The position numbers were made by a program, and so were the translations under genes. Below, piece after piece: positions 1 through 6,889 of a DNA stretch of 9,525 nucleotides (within the stretch, counting starts at the first letter, position 1; every line of letters starts with the position of its first letter). The notes below the pieces were generated by a model that did no database searches, was not told where the DNA came from, and saw only the letters and a list, made by a program, of their open reading frames with translations. The DNA comes from Thiomonas sp. (GTDB taxonomy: Bacteria; Pseudomonadota; Gammaproteobacteria; Burkholderiales; Burkholderiaceae_C), in the NCBI GenBank assembly GCA_028706735.1, contig JAQTVS010000088.1, positions 1 to 9,525 of the forward strand, given 5' to 3'.

Positions 1-58
1 CACTGATCAGATGGGCGACATCAATCTGCGCCCCAAGCGCCTTGCGTGTTCTGGCCAT
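1..58 (-). CDS. 5' end of an unidentified minus-strand gene (partial)
   Basis: The complement reads an ATG at 58-56 followed by 19 uninterrupted codons to the window edge, giving MARTRKALGAQIDVAHLIS. A good Shine-Dalgarno-like stretch (GAGGACGGGG) lies just upstream of the ATG on the same strand, which supports this being a true start. Nineteen residues are too few to assign a family; the basic MARTRK opening is compatible with a DNA-binding or cytosolic protein but proves nothing. It is divergent from the exported-protein gene that starts at 177. The upstream inverted repeat at 63-90 overlaps its ribosome binding site, so its expression may be regulated there. Confidence 0.55.
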   Translation of the reverse strand, partial: MARTRKALGAQIDVAHLIS

Positions 59-62
59 GCCC

Positions 63-90
63 CGTCCTCATCCAAGCCTCGATGAGGACG
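63..90. repeat. Perfect 10-bp inverted repeat, possible operator or SD-masking hairpin
   Basis: The left arm CGTCCTCATC (63-72) and right arm GATGAGGACG (81-90) are exact reverse complements separated by 8 nt. On the minus strand the downstream arm contains the GAGGA Shine-Dalgarno of the gene starting at 58. A putative minus-strand -10 hexamer sits at 92-97, so transcription would start inside the repeat. That favours a DNA operator for a dimeric protein over an RNA hairpin, though a longer transcript could fold it and hide the ribosome binding site. It lacks a U-tract on either strand, so it is not a typical intrinsic terminator. Confidence 0.7.
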
Positions 91-91
91 A

Positions 92-120
92 ATTATGACT
101 CATTCCCTTCTATCTGAACA
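92..120 (-). promoter_or_regulatory. Candidate promoter for the partial leftmost gene
   Basis: On the minus strand, CATAAT (97-92, five of six matches to the sigma-70 -10) is preceded by TGTTCA (120-115, three of six matches to the -35) with a 17-nt spacer. Its predicted start would fall near 85, inside the inverted repeat at 63-90. The -10 is good and the -35 weak, so this is a candidate only. No equally good plus-strand promoter for the gene at 177 was seen in 59-176. Confidence 0.35.
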
Positions 121-176
121 GTATTGCTCCTAGCGCGCCCTGTCGGCCAAATGCGCGCTGCGTCCGTTGTTCCCTC

Positions 177-1070
177 ATGAAAACGCGCTCGGCACACCGT
201 CATTTCCTTCTTGATCCGCGACTTCGTACAAGGGCGGCTGGGCTCCTGCTCTGCGCCGCCGCGCTGTTGCCAACTTTGGCCATCGCGCAGCCTGCAGTCG
301 AGCAGCCCGCTCCCGTGTCGCTGCAGGCCGACTGGCGGGTGCATCTGGAGTCGGACGGCAAGGGCTCGGATTCGCGCGGCGCGCAGCTTCTGGTGCTGCT
401 CGGAGGGCTGGGCGGAACGGAGGGCGTGGCGACAGCGCAGGACAAAGTGTCCTGGCCCGCCAGCGGCAATGGCGGCTATCGCATCAACAGCACGCTGACG
501 CCGCGCGGGATACTGGCCGCCTTGCTGCGCCGCCTGCACTGGGTGCGCATGGCCAGCGGCGAGGTGCGCAATGGCCAGCCGACGTTGCTTGCCGTGAGCA
601 ATCAGAAAGGGGATAGCCCGGCCACTCTGGTGCAGATCGCGCATGGGCAGATGCGCACCCAGACGGCTGGCGAGTCGAGTTCCGCGCCCCTGGCGCCGTC
701 CACGCCCGCGCCTGCCGGACTGACCGATCCGCTCACGCTGAGCTGGGGCTATCTGCAGCGCCCGCTGCCGGACAAGCCGTTCACCGTGCCGCTGCTGATC
801 AACGACAAAGTGCAGACCGCGCGCATCACGCCGCAACGTGTCACGCTGCAATGGCAGGGGCGGGATGAAGCCTGCACCCTGCTCGACGCGCAGAGCGAAC
901 AAAGCAGCGCCACACTGCGCATCTGGCTGCGGCAAAGCGATGGCCTGCCCTTGCAGGTGGAGTTGGGCATGGGAGAGCGCTACGGACTGGATGTTGTCCA
1001 GACCTTGGGCGGCGTGCCGGATGGATGGCAGGCGTTGCGGGCCGCGCGCCACGCAGAGCAGGCTCGGTAA
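177..1070 (+). CDS. Exported DUF3108-like protein
   Basis: This encodes a 297-residue protein. Residues 1-37 form a long but convincing Sec signal peptide: a basic stretch (RLRTR, 15-19), a hydrophobic core (GLLLCAAALLPTLAI) and an AIA|QPA cleavage site near residue 37. The mature part is about 260 residues with no obvious membrane segment, so it should be periplasmic or surface-associated. Its organisation resembles DUF3108 proteins of betaproteobacteria: an early 'YRINSTLTP' strand, a 'GEVRNGQPT' segment, a Pro/Ala-rich linker near residues 163-180, then 'TDPLTLSWGYLQRPL' and a C-terminal 'IWLRQSDGLPLQVEL' strand pair. Assignment is by remembered pattern, not by search. DUF3108 has no established biochemical function. 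No strong Shine-Dalgarno precedes the ATG at 177, but it is the only ATG that includes the whole signal peptide. The gene ends 10 nt before the ModE-like gene, suggesting cotranscription. Confidence 0.75.
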   Translation: MKTRSAHRHFLLDPRLRTRAAGLLLCAAALLPTLAIAQPAVEQPAPVSLQADWRVHLESDGKGSDSRGAQLLVLLGGLGGTEGVATAQDKVSWPASGNGGYRINSTLTPRGILAALLRRLHWVRMASGEVRNGQPTLLAVSNQKGDSPATLVQIAHGQMRTQTAGESSSAPLAPSTPAPAGLTDPLTLSWGYLQRPLPDKPFTVPLLINDKVQTARITPQRVTLQWQGRDEACTLLDAQSEQSSATLRIWLRQSDGLPLQVELGMGERYGLDVVQTLGGVPDGWQALRAARHAEQAR

Positions 1071-1080
1071 GACCGGCGCG

Positions 1081-1488
1081 ATGCCGACGCGCTACGCTAT
1101 GCCCATGGACGAGAACAGCACCACCGACAGCGTGTCATCCCCTCCCGAGGCTTCTCTGCCACGCGTGCGCCTGCAGATCAAGCAGGGCACGGCGCTTGGC
1201 CCCGGCAAGGCCGCCTTGCTGGAGGCGCTCGAGCGCACCGGGTCCATTTCGGCCGCAGGACGCGAACTCAATATGAGCTACCGCCGCGCCTGGCTGCTGA
1301 TTCATAGCGTCAATCAGGCGTACAAGCAGCCGCTGGTCGAGGCGAGCAAGGGCGGAGCCGGCGGCGGCGGCGCGATTCTCACGCCGCTGGGGCGCGAAGT
1401 GTTGTCCATCTATCGCCGCATGGAGCGCAAGGCGCTGCGCGCCATTCAGCCCGATCTCGACGTACTGCAAAAGCTGCTGCACGATTAG
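1081..1488 (+). CDS. ModE-type winged-helix regulator, DNA-binding domain only
   Basis: This encodes a 135-residue protein matching the N-terminal domain of ModE, the molybdate-responsive repressor. From the ATG at 1081, the winged helix covers about residues 28-125. 'GSISAAGRELNMSYRRAWLL' (54-73) is the helix-turn-helix with the ModE hallmark SYRRAW, 'QPLVEASKGGAGGGGAILTP' (83-102) is the glycine-rich wing, and 'LGREVLSIYRRMERKA' begins the dimer helix. The protein stops there; E. coli ModE is about 262 residues and continues into a tandem Mop/TOBE molybdate-binding region, which is absent. Such short ModE-like proteins are known in proteobacteria, but how they sense metal is unclear. ATGs at 1099 and 1105 are alternative starts; none has a strong Shine-Dalgarno, and 1081 has only a weak GGTAAGA upstream. 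The gene converges on modC, whose operon is its likely target. Confidence 0.88.
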   Translation: MPTRYAMPMDENSTTDSVSSPPEASLPRVRLQIKQGTALGPGKAALLEALERTGSISAAGRELNMSYRRAWLLIHSVNQAYKQPLVEASKGGAGGGGAILTPLGREVLSIYRRMERKALRAIQPDLDVLQKLLHD

Positions 1489-1506
1489 AGACTGCCCACG
1501 CCCGGC

Positions 1507-2547
1507 TCATCGCGGCCAGCACAGGATGTGCTCAGGCCGCGCATGCACCGTGGCCACCGAGCCGACGCGCAGGCCCTGATGGGTGATCAGCCGCAGAGGT
1601 GCGCGCAGCCACACGCGGGCTGTGCCGCAGCGCAGGGCGGCCGTCACGCTGGCGCCCTGCACCACCAAATGTTCGATCCGTCCCTGCAAGGGATTGCCGG
1701 TTTCTGCGGCCTGCCCTGGCTTGATTGGCGGCAGGCGCACATCGTCTGGCGAGATGGCCCAGTCCACCAGGGCGCCCAACGGAAGCGATGACAGCAGCGG
1801 CGCATACAGGGATTGCCCGGCGTCGTCCCACTGCAGCTGCGTCAGGCCGCGTTCCGGCGCATGGCGCAGCACCCGTGCACAAAACCGGTTGCGCACGCCC
1901 AACAGCGCGGCCGCAGCCACGCTGGCCGGATGGGCGAACACCTCGGCCGGCGGCCCCTGCTGAATCACCTTGCGGCCCGAGAGCAACACCACCCAGTCAG
2001 ACATGGCCGCCAGGCTGGCGTCATGCGTGGCCGCCAGCGCGGGGATGGAGAGCTGATGCATCCGGGTCACCAACTCGGCCAGGATCTCGTCGCGCGTGCT
2101 GGCGTCGAGCGCCGAGGTGGGCTCGTCGAGCAGCAACAACTGCGGCGCACGCGCCAGGGCGCGAGCCAGGGCCACGCGCTGCTGCTGCCCGCCGGAAAGC
2201 TGCGAGGGGCGCAGCGCCACCTGCTCCGCCAGTCCGACCGAGTGCAATAGCGAGGTGGCCGCTTGCCGCTGCGCCTTGAGCGGTCCGCCCAGCGCATACG
2301 CCACGTTTTCCCACGCGCACAGGTGCGGAAACAGCGCATAGCCCTGCGGCAGATATCCCACGGGGCGGCGCTGTGGCGGCAAGGCGGCGAAGGGCTCTCC
2401 CTGGCTGGGAATCAGCCCGGCCAGGGCCTTGAGCACGGTGGACTTGCCCTCTCCGCTGGAACCCAGCAGCGCGGTGAAGCCACGCACCTCGAAGTCCACA
2501 TCGAGCGCGATGGGCTGGCGGATCTGCAGATGGACGCGCATGGGCAT
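1507..2547 (-). CDS. modC: Molybdate/tungstate ABC transporter ATP-binding protein ModC
   Basis: This encodes a 346-residue cytoplasmic ATPase that powers oxyanion import with ModB. Every ABC motif is present: Walker [10 protein letters not shown] (29-37), Q-loop glutamine Q68 in [10 protein letters not shown], signature LSGGQQQR (117-124), Walker B LLLLDEP (137-143) with catalytic E142, D-loop SALD, and switch histidine H175 in ATHD. Residues about 285-345 form a C-terminal TOBE-type domain ('[20 protein letters not shown]'), typical of ModC and the related sulfate/polyamine ATPases, where it can bind the anion and regulate transport. The start at 2547 lies 3 nt after the modB stop, with GGGGA about 9 nt upstream; an in-frame ATG two codons later is an alternative. 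It is the last gene of the operon. No terminator is visible in the 18 nt before the convergent ModE-like gene. Confidence 0.92.
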   Translation of the reverse strand: MPMRVHLQIRQPIALDVDFEVRGFTALLGSSGEGKSTVLKALAGLIPSQGEPFAALPPQRRPVGYLPQGYALFPHLCAWENVAYALGGPLKAQRQAATSLLHSVGLAEQVALRPSQLSGGQQQRVALARALARAPQLLLLDEPTSALDASTRDEILAELVTRMHQLSIPALAATHDASLAAMSDWVVLLSGRKVIQQGPPAEVFAHPASVAAAALLGVRNRFCARVLRHAPERGLTQLQWDDAGQSLYAPLLSSLPLGALVDWAISPDDVRLPPIKPGQAAETGNPLQGRIEHLVVQGASVTAALRCGTARVWLRAPLRLITHQGLRVGSVATVHARPEHILCWPR

Positions 2548-2550
2548 GGC

Positions 2551-3381
2551 TCAGTGTCCCCGTTGTCCGCGCCGCGAAAGCGCGCCAAGCAGGAGCGGCA
2601 AGGGCAGCCCGATGAGAAAGAACAGCCACAGCAAGGGATACACCGCGGACAGCCCGGTGTCCTGCAGATTGACCCACAGTTTCACCGGAATGCCCTGCGG
2701 GTAATACGCCACGATGAGCACGATGCCGAACTCTCCCAGCGCCCGCACCCAGGCCAGCGCCACGCCTGCGGCCAGCCCCAGGCCAGCGAGCGGCACGCTG
2801 ATGCGCCAGAAGGTGCGCCATGGCGATTGGCCCAACGTGAGCGACATCTGCTCCAGTTCGCGTGGCACGCCTTCGAAGGCCGAGCGCGCCGCCACGATGA
2901 AATAGGGCGCGCTGCCGTACACCTGCGCGAGCAGAAAGGCGGCGGGGGTGTTGGTCAGGTTCAGGCCCAGACGTCCCAGCGGCTGGCCGATCCAGCTATA
3001 CGGCCCGTAACTCATCGACAGCAGCAGGCCCATGGCCAGAGGCGGAGTGAGCAAGGGCAACAACACCAGCAATTCCATGACCCACTTGCCGCGAAATTCG
3101 TGCCGCGCCAGCCACCACGCCACCGGCGTGCCGAACACAACCACCAGAGACACGGCGGCCAGGGTGTAGAACACCGACACGCGCAGCGCGCGAAGATCGC
3201 CTTGCTCCAGATGCAGCGCACCCCACGGCGTACTGAGGAACAGCCCGGCAAACGGCAGGCTGAGAAACAACAGCCCCGCCAGTCCGAACGCCGCTACCAC
3301 CCAGGCGCGCCGAGTCGGACCCGGCATGGCGCGAGGCGCAAAAAACGGTGCGGCGGCAGTATCCAGCGGGGTCAGGGGCAT
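2551..3381 (-). CDS. modB: Molybdate/tungstate ABC transporter permease ModB/WtpB
   Basis: This encodes a 276-residue inner-membrane permease that forms the homodimeric oxyanion channel. About six hydrophobic segments are visible, near residues 26-49, 66-92, 101-124, 146-168, 198-226 and 246-268. The cytoplasmic coupling loop is at 174-200 ('ELEQMSLTLGQSPWRTFWRI'), with the conserved glycine G184 and the following I-x-x-P, corresponding to the EAA motif that docks on ModC. 'ALGEFGIVLIVAY' near 214-226 is typical of the ModB/CysT family. It is longer than E. coli ModB (about 229 residues) because of an N-terminal extension of about 25 residues. The start at 3381 lacks a clear Shine-Dalgarno; M19 is an alternative. 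It lies 30 nt downstream of modA and 3 nt upstream of modC, fitting one operon. Molybdate, tungstate or sulfate specificity cannot be read from the permease alone. Confidence 0.9.
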   Translation of the reverse strand: MPLTPLDTAAAPFFAPRAMPGPTRRAWVVAAFGLAGLLFLSLPFAGLFLSTPWGALHLEQGDLRALRVSVFYTLAAVSLVVVFGTPVAWWLARHEFRGKWVMELLVLLPLLTPPLAMGLLLSMSYGPYSWIGQPLGRLGLNLTNTPAAFLLAQVYGSAPYFIVAARSAFEGVPRELEQMSLTLGQSPWRTFWRISVPLAGLGLAAGVALAWVRALGEFGIVLIVAYYPQGIPVKLWVNLQDTGLSAVYPLLWLFFLIGLPLPLLLGALSRRGQRGH

Positions 3382-3411
3382 GCGCGCATTGTCGCTGCCG
3401 CTGTGGCCGGA

Positions 3412-4353
3412 CTACTTGGACGCATGCAGGTCGCCGCCCTTGGGCGCGCTGTAGCCGTAGTGTTTGAACATCGCCTGTCCCTCGGCGCCGGTCATCAGCT
3501 TGACGAAGGCTGCGCCCGCCTTGGGATTGGGTGCATTTTTCAGCACAGCGGCATAGAACACCAACGGCTGAGTGGACAGGGTATCGGTCTTGCCGCTGGG
3601 CAGGGTGATGTCGAAATGCACCTTGCTGTACCAGTCAGCAATCATGCCGGGGTCGCTGAGGTTGATCTGCTCGGGCAGATTGATATAGGGCAGCTTGTGC
3701 GAGATGACTGCGCTCAGATAGCCGGAGGTGGCATCGAGCTGGCCCGACTCCAGGCGCGACAGCAGCGACGGCTCGGTGAAAATCTGCTGCGCGTTTTCAA
3801 CCTTGCCCAGAATCTTGCCGGCAAGGCCCGGCTGCTTGTAATACTCCTGCGCCAGCAGCATGGTGAACACGATGTTGCGACCCTGCGGATCGGTTTTCGG
3901 ATCGGTGCGGCCAAAGCGGATGCCGGGCTTTTGCAGCACGTCGTACCACGGCGTCTTGCCTGCGGCAGCCGCCTTGAAGTCGGCGGCAAATTTGCTTTTG
4001 TCGCTGTAGGCAATGACCATTTGCGTGCTGGCCACCGGAACCGCGGTGTCAATCAGTCCGGCTTTCTGCAACACCTCGATCGGCCCGGGGGTGATGGAGA
4101 CGAACACATCCGGGTTGATCTGCTTGGCTGCGATCAGGTGCGCCAGGCCGAACGCCCCCGCGCCCTTGCCCTGATATTGCACATGATCCTGCTTGGCGAT
4201 GGCCGGGCCCAGACCCTTGTCCATCAACGCCCCCATCGACCCGGCATAGGCCACGGAGAGCACCGGCTCGGCGGCGTAGGCGGTGGCCGCAAAGACGCCA
4301 GAGGCGCCGAGCGCGGCAGCGGCGGAAAGCTTCAAAAGAATACGACGGTGCAT
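3412..4353 (-). CDS. modA: Periplasmic molybdate/tungstate-binding protein, WtpA/archaeal-ModA-like
   Basis: This encodes a 313-residue solute-binding protein that captures oxyanion for ModBC. The signal peptide is residues 1-28 (MHRRILLK, hydrophobic core, AYA|AEP). The mature protein carries marks of the WtpA branch: 'VAYAGSMGALMDKGLGP' (34-50), 'RFGRTDPKTDPQG' (146-158), 'AQEYYKQPGL' (168-177), 'LPYINLPEQINLSDP' (221-235) and a C-terminal 'NAPNPKAGAAFVKLM'. In archaeal WtpA/ModA an aspartate in the TDP region and a glutamate in an F-E-Y motif complete octahedral metal coordination. Here the second position appears to be glycine (DATSGYLSAV, G211). The start at 4353 was chosen because AGGAG (4364-4360) lies 6 nt upstream; the adjacent ATG at 4356 is only 3 nt away, and one at 4407 would put 18 extra residues before the signal peptide. 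First gene of the operon; whether it prefers molybdate or tungstate is not resolved. Confidence 0.88.
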   Translation of the reverse strand: MHRRILLKLSAAAALGASGVFAATAYAAEPVLSVAYAGSMGALMDKGLGPAIAKQDHVQYQGKGAGAFGLAHLIAAKQINPDVFVSITPGPIEVLQKAGLIDTAVPVASTQMVIAYSDKSKFAADFKAAAAGKTPWYDVLQKPGIRFGRTDPKTDPQGRNIVFTMLLAQEYYKQPGLAGKILGKVENAQQIFTEPSLLSRLESGQLDATSGYLSAVISHKLPYINLPEQINLSDPGMIADWYSKVHFDITLPSGKTDTLSTQPLVFYAAVLKNAPNPKAGAAFVKLMTGAEGQAMFKHYGYSAPKGGDLHASK

Positions 4354-4359
4354 CATGGG

Positions 4360-4364
4360 CTCCT
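4360..4364 (-). promoter_or_regulatory. modA ribosome binding site
   Basis: The complement reads AGGAG six nucleotides before the second of two tandem ATG codons. Its position decides in favour of the start at 4353 over the upstream in-frame ATG at 4407. Confidence 0.75.
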
Positions 4365-4418
4365 GAATTGTTCTGGTGAGTGAGAAAACTGACGCAGTTC
4401 GCATCATTGCGTCGTGTC

Positions 4419-4433
4419 CGAGAAAATATATCG
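4419..4433 (-). promoter_or_regulatory. Candidate Mo-box / modA promoter -10 region
   Basis: The plus strand reads CGAGAAAATATATCG, an imperfect dyad whose better half (minus strand CGATATAT) resembles the CG-n-TATATA half-site of the ModE operator known from E. coli modABC and proteobacterial Mo-boxes. The minus-strand hexamer TATATT (4430-4425) can serve as a -10 for modA, giving a leader of about 65 nt, but no good -35 lies 17 nt upstream. A ModE-type repressor bound here would block transcription start, the usual arrangement. The right half-site is poorly conserved, so this is a candidate. Confidence 0.45.
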
Positions 4434-4453
4434 AACAAGGGCGCCCAGAGGTG

Positions 4454-4467
4454 TTTACAGGTGTAAA
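4454..4467. repeat. 14-bp palindrome TTTACA-GG-TGTAAA upstream of modA
   Basis: Perfect 6-bp arms separated by two bases lie between the terminator at 4464-4491 and the candidate Mo-box. It partly overlaps the A-run that forms the terminator U-tract on the other strand. It has the size and symmetry of an operator for a dimeric regulator and lies about 25-45 bp upstream of the presumed modA start site. No regulator is assigned. Confidence 0.5.
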
Positions 4468-4491
4468 AAAAGCCGCGTGAATGCGGCTTTA
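4464..4491 (-). terminator. Intrinsic terminator of the DUF1631 gene
   Basis: On the minus strand AAAGCCGC (4490-4483) and GCGGCTTT (4476-4469) form a perfect 8-bp stem with a 6-nt loop, followed by a run of T (4471-4465). It begins about 20 nt after the DUF1631 stop codon, the expected place for a rho-independent terminator. It separates that gene from modABC, which runs in the same direction and so needs its own promoter. Confidence 0.9.
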
Positions 4492-4510
4492 AATTGGTAT
4501 GCCGACGCTT

Positions 4511-6889
4511 TCAAGCCGGTTCGCTGGCCTGGCGTTCGCGCAACTGCTCGGCCACGCCCTGCATGGCCCGGTCCATCAGGCCCTGCGCTTCCAGCGGCAG
4601 GATGAGGCCCTGCGCAGCCATGCGCTCCAGCGCGCGGCGGGTCATGGAATGCGCCCGCCCGCCCACCTTGCTGGAGAACATGTAGAACAGTCCTTGGGGA
4701 CTGCGCCAGGTGAGCTGGGCGCGGGCGCTGCGCCCCTGGATCTGCAACTGCACCCAGGTGCCAATGTCGAGCGAGGCGATCAGCCCCGCCACCTCGGTGG
4801 GCGAGAGCAGCGCGCCCCCATCGGCTGCAGGCATGCTGGCGGGGCCTTCGGCTGCGGCCTGTGCGGCGTCGGCCGCTGGCGGCTGTATTTCCGTGGGCAC
4901 GTCGCTGGCTTCGATCAGGCCGCTGGTGACTTTTTCTTCGTTGCGCACCAGGGCTTCGGGCATGGCGCTGGCGGCAGCCGTGCTGGGCTGCGGGTGCAGC
5001 AGCCGCGACCATTCGCGCTGCAGCAGCAAAGCGTCATCGCGCGAGGTGGCTTGCTGCGCTGCGCCCTGGCCGCGGATGGCCTGCGCCTGCGCGTCCATCA
5101 GCCAGGCCATGAACTCCTGGCGCTTGTCAGTGGCCAGGGAGATCAGGTCGAGGCCTTGGCTCAGGCGTTGCACCAGGGCGGGCAGCAGTTTGAGCAGCGC
5201 CTTGCGGTCGGCCTCGCCGGTCTTGGGTTGCACGCTCCAGATCAGATCGCTGGCGGTCTGCTTGTAGAGCTGCGTGGTCTCGGCCTCTTCACCAAAGCGC
5301 AGCACCGACTCGGCCAGCACGGTGGACCAATGCTCCAGCATGAAGTCGCGCAGCTGGGTGTGGGTATGCAGCCGGGAGAAGACTTCATGCAGATGGCGGT
5401 AGAGCGCGCCATGCAGCAGGCTGCGGAATTCGGCGCGTCGCAGCGCGTCCACCGCGTCGGCCTGTTGTTGCTCCACCGCAGCGGCGCCTTCGGCGATGTG
5501 GCGTTGCAGATCGGCGAGCTGTTGCTCGAACACCGTGGCGTTGTCCTCCTCGGCGTTGACAATGGCCTCGACCATGCGCGAGAGGAAGGGCAGAAAGCGC
5601 TGCGCCGCCGGTTCGTCCACGCTGGAGAAGCCGGTGCTGTATTCGGACACGCGGTTGAGCAGCTTGCGCGTGGGGTGGTTGCGCGAGGAAAACAGGCTGG
5701 CGTCGCGCAGGCCCAGACGCAGCACCGGAATCTGCAGCCGCGCCAGTTGCGCCTTGACCGCCGGCAGCAGCTTGGAGTCGGCCAGGATGTGGTCGAACAG
5801 CAGCGACACCACGTCGATCGTCAGCCGCTCCAGCGGGCGGTTGGCCACCTCGTACAAGCTTTGCCGGTGCTGCTCGATGAGGTTGACCGCGGCGGCGTTG
5901 GCTGCGGGTTCGTCGCGCCAATTCACATCGCGCAGGCCCAGGCGGTCGCTCAGCAGCAGGCGGTCGAGGGTGTCGCGCAATTGCGGGTTCAGGCCCAGCG
6001 CCTGGCCGAACACCGACGCGCTGAAACCGGACGTGCCGAATCCCGACGGCGCAAACCCGGAAGCGGATTGCGGCTCGGCGCTCGGTGGTCGATTTGCGCC
6101 CAGGCGCCCGGCGAGCAGTTGCTGCAGGGCCTCCAGATGCAGTTCGGAACCGTTTTGCGCGGCACTGGCCAGCGCCTGCTCGTCCATCGATCCTGTAGCC
6201 GGACGCAGGGCAGCGCGGCGCTGCTGACGATACGGCGCCGGTTCCACCTGCAACTCGGCCAGGCGCTTGTTGTACAGCGCGTAGGTGTCTTTCAGCGCGG
6301 CCGACATGCCTTTGCCGAAAGCGCGCAGCAGGCCGAGGCGTTCTTCTGCGTCGAGCTCGACCACGCCCAGCGCGTGGTGCAGGGACTTGCTGAAGACTTC
6401 GGGCCGCAGCGGATTGGGCTGCGGCGCGGCGTGCTGCCCTGCGCGCAGGCTGTCCAGCCGCGCGCCGAGGTCGCGCACTTCCCACTGCGCCTCGGATTCA
6501 AGCAGGTGCGTCAGGCGGGAGACCTCCACGCCTTCCTCCAGATCGGAGTCATCGACCAGGCTGAGCACGTCGAGCTGCAGTTCCCGGGGCGAGACCGCCT
6601 TCTGTCCGAGGATTTCCTCGTCCAGCACGGCGTGAAAGCGCTCGACGAAGGCCTGGATCAGCTTGCCCTCGTTTTGCCGCAGCGCGTGGCTCATGTCGGA
6701 AAACTGCTGCCGGTCGCGGCCGGTGCCAGCCGCTTCGGCCTGTTGCTCCAGGGCCTCGATGACCTGGCGCACCACCGAGCGCATCAGGTCGTCCGAGCGC
6801 TGAATGGCGTCGTCGATGCAGGACTGGAAAATTTCGGAGGGCAGCATGGCGGGGTGTGAGGGAGATGTCCGTGGACTGAAATCGGGCAT
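4511..6889 (-). CDS. DUF1631 family protein of unknown function
   Basis: This encodes a 792-residue, apparently cytoplasmic protein with no signal peptide or membrane segment. It is recognised as a DUF1631 protein (a betaproteobacterial/gammaproteobacterial family sometimes misnamed thymidine phosphorylase) from its long, mostly helical body, the N-terminal 'NEGKLIQAFVERFHAVLDEE' region, the central 'DVVSLLFDHILAD', 'PVLRLGLRDASLFSSRNHPTR' followed by 'KLLNRVSEY', and the C-terminal 'GRSARAQLTWRSPQGLFYMF' then 'HSMTRRALERM'. The last 100 residues or so look like a small beta-rich domain. A Gly/Ser/Ala/Phe-rich repeat ('SGFAPSGFGTSGFSASVFG') lies about one third of the way in, probably a flexible linker. 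The ATG at 6889 is the furthest possible start, with an in-frame stop two codons upstream; its Shine-Dalgarno (GTGAGAA) is weak and close. An ATG 14 codons further in is an alternative. It lies 120 nt downstream of metE in the same direction and ends at a strong terminator. Confidence 0.85.
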   Translation of the reverse strand: MPDFSPRTSPSHPAMLPSEIFQSCIDDAIQRSDDLMRSVVRQVIEALEQQAEAAGTGRDRQQFSDMSHALRQNEGKLIQAFVERFHAVLDEEILGQKAVSPRELQLDVLSLVDDSDLEEGVEVSRLTHLLESEAQWEVRDLGARLDSLRAGQHAAPQPNPLRPEVFSKSLHHALGVVELDAEERLGLLRAFGKGMSAALKDTYALYNKRLAELQVEPAPYRQQRRAALRPATGSMDEQALASAAQNGSELHLEALQQLLAGRLGANRPPSAEPQSASGFAPSGFGTSGFSASVFGQALGLNPQLRDTLDRLLLSDRLGLRDVNWRDEPAANAAAVNLIEQHRQSLYEVANRPLERLTIDVVSLLFDHILADSKLLPAVKAQLARLQIPVLRLGLRDASLFSSRNHPTRKLLNRVSEYSTGFSSVDEPAAQRFLPFLSRMVEAIVNAEEDNATVFEQQLADLQRHIAEGAAAVEQQQADAVDALRRAEFRSLLHGALYRHLHEVFSRLHTHTQLRDFMLEHWSTVLAESVLRFGEEAETTQLYKQTASDLIWSVQPKTGEADRKALLKLLPALVQRLSQGLDLISLATDKRQEFMAWLMDAQAQAIRGQGAAQQATSRDDALLLQREWSRLLHPQPSTAAASAMPEALVRNEEKVTSGLIEASDVPTEIQPPAADAAQAAAEGPASMPAADGGALLSPTEVAGLIASLDIGTWVQLQIQGRSARAQLTWRSPQGLFYMFSSKVGGRAHSMTRRALERMAAQGLILPLEAQGLMDRAMQGVAEQLRERQASEPA

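Noticed and set aside
93..1052. Long minus-strand open frame (319 codons) opposite the DUF3108-like gene
   Set aside because: Its translation is Arg/Gln/His/Ala-rich low-information sequence typical of the antisense of GC-rich genes, whereas the plus strand gives a signal peptide and family-like motifs.
838..1080. Extended upstream start for the ModE-like gene
   Set aside because: The extra N-terminal residues overlap the end of the exported-protein gene in another frame and are unlike any ModE N-terminus; starts at 1081-1105 fit the family.
1489..1506. Bidirectional terminator between the ModE-like gene and modC
   Set aside because: The 18-nt gap has no usable stem-loop with T-runs; transcripts must end inside the opposing genes or by Rho.
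2263..4383. Plus-strand open frame of 706 codons opposite modABC
   Set aside because: It is antisense to three clearly recognisable transporter genes and has a His/Gln/Arg-rich composition without domains; lack of stops is explained by high GC.
4499..6859. Plus-strand open frame of 786 codons opposite the DUF1631 gene
   Set aside because: This is a shadow frame with shadow-like composition. The minus frame matches a known family and has a terminator placed just after its stop.
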